Below are positions 12,317 to 15,902 of a stretch of DNA of 15,902 bases, piece by piece; the stretch's first letter is position 1, and every line of letters starts with the position of its first letter. Location: contig CAKZKB010000388.1 of the NCBI GenBank assembly GCA_937121005.1, positions 1 to 15,902 on the forward strand. Direction: 5' to 3'. The position numbers and the translations under genes are program-made. The notes beneath the pieces were generated by a model. The model worked only from the letters and a program-made list of their open reading frames with translations, was not told where the DNA came from and did not search any database. The DNA is from an uncultured cyanobacterium. GTDB taxonomy: Bacteria; Cyanobacteriota; Cyanobacteriia; Cyanobacteriales; Geitlerinemataceae.

Positions 12317-12816
12317 TCTCCTATTAGTTCGCTGGGTTCTCCTGGATAAAACTGGCTGTCCGAGATCTCTGCCAAGCTGTAGGGACATTCTTTAGGAAAG
12401 GTGCGATTTGGCAAATTCGTTTCGCCAGCCGCAAGTTCGATCGCTTTGAGATATGCTTTGCGAAGTGCCTCTTCAAGATAGGGTTTTAAACTGGGATTAT
12501 CTTCGAGTAGATCGGCAATATCCAAGCGTTGGACGCGAATTGTCGCTAACCAACTACGAGTGCGATGCTGAGGTTGATATTGCCACTTTAACAAATGTCC
12601 GAGTAAGAGACTTAAGCGATTGCGGAGTTCTTGGCGCTGCTGCTTCCCCAAAGATTCTATCTCCTCAACCAAGTTGGGTAAGTCAATTTCTTGCCACTGT
12701 CGATCGCGAAGTAGCTGCGCTTGTTCTTGCGTCCAAGCATGATAGTCTACTTCATATAAGTTCAGTGCAGACGATCGATCGCTAGCTATCTCGGAACGGG
12801 TTGCGGGGACAGGCAT
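12313..12816 (-). CDS. DUF29-family protein
   Basis: 167 aa. The family pattern is clear: YEVDYHAWTQEQAQLLRDRQ, DLPNLVEEIESLGKQQRQEL, LSLLLGHLLKWQYQP, SWLATIRVQRLDIADLLEDNPSLKPYLEE and AYLKAIELAAGET. DUF29 proteins are numerous and often multi-copy in cyanobacterial genomes; no activity is established. The protein is predicted soluble and mostly helical. A promoter candidate (minus strand 12863-12835) places the start of transcription about a dozen bases before the ATG. The gene sits between fragments resembling a HicB-like gene, which hints that it arrived there by insertion. Confidence 0.85.
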   Translation of the reverse strand: MPVPATRSEIASDRSSALNLYEVDYHAWTQEQAQLLRDRQWQEIDLPNLVEEIESLGKQQRQELRNRLSLLLGHLLKWQYQPQHRTRSWLATIRVQRLDIADLLEDNPSLKPYLEEALRKAYLKAIELAAGETNLPNRTFPKECPYSLAEISDSQFYPGEPSELIGE

Positions 12817-12834
12817 AGACTTATATTAAAATGT

Positions 12835-12863
12835 CTGATAAGATCGTAGCACGAGATCGTCAA
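12835..12863 (-). promoter_or_regulatory. Candidate promoter of the DUF29 gene
   Basis: On the minus strand TTGACG (12863-12858), 17-bp spacer, TATCAG (12840-12835). The -10 is a four-of-six match, so support is moderate. The leader would be very short. Confidence 0.45.
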
Positions 12864-12901
12864 TAAACGCAATCCTCTCATCCCCGAACCGAAATCGATG
12901 G

Positions 12902-13591
12902 CTAAGGATCGAGACCTAGCGATCGCAATCGTTCTAGCAACACTTGATTTTCTCGAGCGAGTTCGCGATTGCGTTCTTCTGAAGCAGCAATGCGTTCTTC
13001 TGGGGTTTGATAGCGATTTCCGCTTTCATCGTACCAATACAGCCATTCTCGACTGATTCCTTGATACTTGCCTTGTTCCCGGCCAATTCCTAAGCCAATT
13101 TCGGGCATCCAAGTGGGAGACTCTGTGCTGTAGAGTTCGTACTCTTCCCCGTTTAGCTTGTAGATTTCTAGAGGAGGTTTGCGCTGGCGTAAAGGATTGT
13201 AGATGACGTAATATAAAATACCTAACTTGGCGTAGTCATCTTTCTTAGTGGAATACTCCCCCCGTCTCGTTTGCGACACTACTTCTAATACAAGGATCGG
13301 GACTTTCTTTTCTTGCCAAAGAACGTAACTCAAGCGCAGCCGTTCGTCAATGACGCGCGGTACGCCAATGCTTAAGAAACCATCAGGGACGATCGCGGGT
13401 TCTTGGGGATCGTAATAAACCCCCATATCGACTCCCAAAAACCAATCTTGACGCAGCGCCCAAATTAATGCCAGAATCGCTTCGAGCAAACCTGGAATGA
13501 GATGTTGTAATTGATTGTCCACAGGGGTATCGTCGGAGTCGGGTAAATCTTCAGCCGTCGGTAAATGTCGGTACAGATCGTAGTTTAGCAT
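12902..13591 (-). CDS. Uma2-family PD-(D/E)xK endonuclease-like protein
   Basis: 229 aa from ATG 13591 with GGAG 9 nt upstream; a TTG at 13606 would add five residues and overlap the neighbour. The Uma2 restriction-endonuclease-like core is visible: IVPDGFLSIG with Asp70, PILVLEVVSQTRRGEYSTKKDDYAKLGILYYVIYNP with Glu103 and Lys in the KKDDY block, then GIGREQGKYQG. The C-terminal 40 residues (TPEERIAASEERNRELARENQVLLERL) form a short coiled coil, usual in this family. Uma2 proteins are hugely expanded in cyanobacteria; their biological role is unsettled. It is the last gene of the three-gene minus-strand operon, 4 nt after the lipoprotein stop. Confidence 0.88.
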   Translation of the reverse strand: MLNYDLYRHLPTAEDLPDSDDTPVDNQLQHLIPGLLEAILALIWALRQDWFLGVDMGVYYDPQEPAIVPDGFLSIGVPRVIDERLRLSYVLWQEKKVPILVLEVVSQTRRGEYSTKKDDYAKLGILYYVIYNPLRQRKPPLEIYKLNGEEYELYSTESPTWMPEIGLGIGREQGKYQGISREWLYWYDESGNRYQTPEERIAASEERNRELARENQVLLERLRSLGLDP

Positions 13592-13595
13592 GGCT

Positions 13596-14270
13596 CTACT
13601 CTCCAACTAAATCAACGACGATCGGCAGACGATCGCAAGGGAAAGACGCTGCCAGTTCCGACTCCTCTTGGGCGCACAAACCGTTACTCGGATCGTAAAC
13701 CAAGCGATCGATCTCGGCCTCTTCCGGCACTTCAAACGCCACGTCTCCCTGAAGGGTTTCGCCACTAGGAACGGCAGTTAAATCCGTTTCTAGCACCGAC
13801 TCAGCGCGTAGATTTTGGCGGTAATTCTCCCCTTGGCGATCGACCAGTTCGATCTGGTTGAACGTGACGATGAAATCTTCATCGCCCGTATTTTCCACAT
13901 TGACTGTCACCGCCAACCACGTCTTACCGTCGGGAGGCGTTTGTAAAATCCCCTCGCCGCTAAACTCGCGCACGCTTTCAAAGGTCAATTTCGCTCGTTT
14001 TCCGAGGTCGTTTTCGTAGGCGATCGCGTCTCCAAGTGCATAAACTGTACCCGCATTGGTTGTCGGTTCCGGTACCGAATCCACCACTTCCGTGATGGGT
14101 TCGGTAATGGCTTCTACGTCCCCCGTATCGATCGCGGGTTCGGTGTCGCTAACCTCAACTTCCGACGGTTCCGATACTTGGGGGGGCTGCGATCGCGGAC
14201 ATCCCGCTAACAGCAATACAGCCGCGATCGCGCCCCATTGACCCCATTTTCCTCGCTGTTGGTTACTCAT
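13596..14270 (-). CDS. DUF4352-type lipoprotein
   Basis: 224 aa. The signal sequence ends in the lipobox LLLAGC with Cys24, so it is probably lipid-anchored facing the periplasm. Residues 25-75 are a low-complexity acidic Pro/Thr/Ser/Glu linker. The C-terminal domain (about 80-220) has the immunoglobulin-like DUF4352 pattern: DGKTWLAVTVNVENTGDEDF, FNQIELVDRQGENY, PSGETLQGDVAFEVPE, ending in a Cys-containing loop. Such domains bind ligands or partner proteins; the role is unknown. Its ATG overlaps the methyltransferase stop by 8 nt, so translation is coupled. Confidence 0.82.
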   Translation of the reverse strand: MSNQQRGKWGQWGAIAAVLLLAGCPRSQPPQVSEPSEVEVSDTEPAIDTGDVEAITEPITEVVDSVPEPTTNAGTVYALGDAIAYENDLGKRAKLTFESVREFSGEGILQTPPDGKTWLAVTVNVENTGDEDFIVTFNQIELVDRQGENYRQNLRAESVLETDLTAVPSGETLQGDVAFEVPEEAEIDRLVYDPSNGLCAQEESELAASFPCDRLPIVVDLVGE

Positions 14271-15150
14271 TTGTTGTTGTTTCGTTTGGCGTTGAGAACG
14301 ATTTCGTTCCCCACAATACTCCGTAGCGAATCAAGCCCTGACGGTAGCCATCGCGCATCAACGCGATCGCCAACGCCCCCCGTATGGTCTCCCATCCCGA
14401 TGTTAGCAAACCCAACATCGCCATGGGGTCGAAAGCCGACTCGATGACCGCATCCCAAAAGGGGGCCACCGCCAACGACCAATCTTCCACTTGCAAATTC
14501 GTAAAACCGAGACCCCCAGCAATACTTTCGTATTCGGGCAGAGAAATGACATAAGGTAAGTGGTAGGCTTGGTAAATCTGCTCTAAATGTTGGCGTTCGG
14601 CCGTCGTCAGGGGGGCGTTCTCGGTAGAACGGTGACACCAAGTCGCCAGAACCAGCGTTCCCCCCGGTTTCAGCAGGCGGTAACACTCGCCCAAAAACCG
14701 AGCCTTATCGGGCATATGTTCCCCCGACTCTAGCGACCATACCAGATCGAAGGACTCGTCAGCAAAAGGTACATCGAGGGCGTTGGCGACTAAAAACCCC
14801 GCTTGCCCCTCCAAACCCGCTTCTCGGGCGCGATCGCCCGCCCTGGCAGCCTGTACGGGACTGAGAGTAATGCCCGTCCCTTTGATGTTAAACTTTTGCG
14901 TTAGGTAGAGGGTCGCACCCCCAATCCCGCAGCCGATATCCAACAGTTGCGACGTGCGATCGAAACTGGGAAGATAGGCGCGATCTAGCAATTCTTCCAT
15001 GAGGTCGATTTGGGCTTGACGGCGGTCTTTAAGACGGTCGCCCTGGCTGCCATAATAGCCATGGTGCATATGTTCGCCCCAAACGCGCTCCCACACATCG
15101 CTGGAGGTATCGTAGAATTGTTGAATTTGTTCGTATAGTGTCGAAGTCAT
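14263..15150 (-). CDS. Gamma-tocopherol C-methyltransferase-like enzyme
   Basis: 295 aa. It is collinear with cyanobacterial gamma-tocopherol methyltransferase (the Synechocystis slr0089 / plant VTE4 family): LYEQIQQFYDTSSDVWERVW, GEHMHHGYYG near residue 26, the SAM motif LLDIGCGIGG (69-78), VANALDVPF, WSLESGEHMPDKARFLGECYRLLKPGG, LATWCHRST, LPYVISLPEYESIA, and VAPFWDAVIESAFDP. The enzyme converts gamma- to alpha-tocopherol using SAM in the final step of vitamin E synthesis, at membranes. There is no N-terminal targeting extension. Another prenylquinol substrate remains possible from sequence alone. It heads an operon with a lipoprotein and a Uma2 gene and starts 11 bp from the divergent ktrB. 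Confidence 0.88.
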   Translation of the reverse strand: MTSTLYEQIQQFYDTSSDVWERVWGEHMHHGYYGSQGDRLKDRRQAQIDLMEELLDRAYLPSFDRTSQLLDIGCGIGGATLYLTQKFNIKGTGITLSPVQAARAGDRAREAGLEGQAGFLVANALDVPFADESFDLVWSLESGEHMPDKARFLGECYRLLKPGGTLVLATWCHRSTENAPLTTAERQHLEQIYQAYHLPYVISLPEYESIAGGLGFTNLQVEDWSLAVAPFWDAVIESAFDPMAMLGLLTSGWETIRGALAIALMRDGYRQGLIRYGVLWGTKSFSTPNETTTNE

Positions 15151-15161
15151 TGTAACGTAGA

Positions 15162-15902
15162 ATGAGTGTTTCTAGAACAATTTGCCTGGGATTTTTGGGG
15201 ACGATCGCCGTCGGAACCCTGTTGTTGATGCTGCCGATCGCCACTAGCGATGGCAGTTGGAATAATTTCATTGTAGCGCTATTTACGGCCACTTCGGCCA
15301 CTTGCGTCACGGGTTTGATTGTTGTCGATACGGGCACCTACTACTCCAATATCGGCGAGTTTATTATCTTATTTTTAATTCAAATCGGTGGTTTGGGCTA
15401 TATGAGTGCCACCACCTTTTTACTGCTGGTGTTGGGGCACAAATTTCGCCTGCGCGACAAAATGGCACTCCAACAAACATTGGATACGCCGGGATTGTCG
15501 GGGGTCGTGCAACTGTTAAAATCAATTGTTGCCATTACCATGCTCTTCGAGCTTACAGGTGCGTTTGCCCTGATTCCCATTTTTTATCGCGACTTTCCGC
15601 CCCGAGAGAGTATTTGGTTGGGCGTGTTTCACAGTATTAGTGCTTTTAACAATGCCGGATTTAGCTTGTTTGCCGATAGTTTGATGGGCTACGTTAACTC
15701 CGTACCCCTCAATATTGTTGTTTGCTTGTTGGTTATTTTCGGCGGTCTTGGCTATCAGACGATCGTCGATTTGTACAATTGGCTGCGGCTGATCTTAACG
15801 CGCACCAATCGCCGCCTTAACTTTTCGCTGCACTTTAAGATTGTCACGACAACGACTCTATTTTTGCTATTTTTAGGAACTGTTGTCGTCTGGATTTCCG
15901 AA
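15162..15902 (+). CDS. ktrB: KtrB/TrkH-type potassium uptake channel subunit (3' end outside window)
   Basis: 247 codons are visible from ATG 15162, and the frame is open at the right edge. The N-terminus RTICLGFLGTIAVGTLLLMLP is the first helix. The first pore loop TATSATCVTGL carries the selectivity-filter Gly, and FNNAGFSLF is the second P-loop. The QIGGLGYMSATTF and FGGLGYQTI segments are typical of KtrB. It forms a dimeric pore in the cytoplasmic membrane, gated by the KtrA/TrkA RCK ring, for K+ (Na+-coupled) uptake in osmotic adaptation; in Synechocystis the equivalent is ktrB. About half the expected 440-450 residues are present. No strong Shine-Dalgarno is evident. Confidence 0.9.
   Translation, partial: MSVSRTICLGFLGTIAVGTLLLMLPIATSDGSWNNFIVALFTATSATCVTGLIVVDTGTYYSNIGEFIILFLIQIGGLGYMSATTFLLLVLGHKFRLRDKMALQQTLDTPGLSGVVQLLKSIVAITMLFELTGAFALIPIFYRDFPPRESIWLGVFHSISAFNNAGFSLFADSLMGYVNSVPLNIVVCLLVIFGGLGYQTIVDLYNWLRLILTRTNRRLNFSLHFKIVTTTTLFLLFLGTVVVWISE

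Noticed and set aside
12453..12785. 110-codon plus-strand frame opposite DUF29
   Set aside because: DUF29 on the minus strand is clearly conserved; this frame has no recognisable content.

Overview
The window looks like chromosomal DNA of a filamentous-type cyanobacterium. Evidence for this is the dense scatter of the HIP1 octamer GCGATCGC (or its core CGATCG) through nearly all genes, heptamer/octamer short tandem repeats (STRR-like) between genes, and the gene families present: gamma-tocopherol methyltransferase, KtrB-type K+ channel subunit, CHAT-domain tail, GHL10 glycosidase-like exoprotein, DUF29, Uma2, and a cyanobacterial-type MazG protein. I do not name a genus.

Layout. 1-137 is the 3' end of a CHAT-domain protein. 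211-1571 is a heptamer repeat followed by a SAM methyltransferase. 1572-4579 is a type IV pilin-like gene with an unusual repeated leader, then an inter-gene hairpin and a TPR/O-GlcNAc-transferase-like (GT41) gene; the pair suggests pilus production and protein glycosylation. 4563-4685 is a G-rich/C-rich repeat tract between convergent genes. 4686-5735 (minus) is a Tat/lipoprotein-type NitT/TauT/SsuA-family solute-binding protein without its permease nearby. 5941-7257 holds a MazG-domain pyrophosphohydrolase with an unrecognised cysteine-containing N-terminal half, followed after a perfect 28-bp palindrome by a nucleoside 2-deoxyribosyltransferase-like gene; together they suggest nucleotide-pool handling. 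7258-7407 is a second STRR tract, and 7501-8805 a secreted GHL10 protein. 8967-9701 has a small membrane-protein gene broken by a one-base frameshift and an intact four-helix membrane protein.

9763-12304 is the accessory island of most interest. It is a compact array of toxin-antitoxin-like genes: hicB-hicA, a clan AA aspartic protease, a second HicB-like gene, then a 316-bp near-perfect duplicate of the promoter plus hicB, this time without hicA, in front of a small DUF2281-like protein and an HNH nuclease whose genes abut exactly. Three related promoter modules head the sub-blocks. Short relics of the second HicB-like gene flank the DUF29 gene at 12313-12816, suggesting that the P-hicB...hicB-like unit was duplicated with different cargo and then interrupted.

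12902-15150 (minus) is a tight operon read tocopherol methyltransferase, DUF4352 lipoprotein, Uma2 nuclease. It diverges, with only 11 bp between start codons, from a ktrB gene that runs off the right edge. No rRNA, tRNA, CRISPR array or complete insertion sequence was seen. The longest gene-free stretch is 7258-7500 (243 bp), so no gap exceeds 300 bp.
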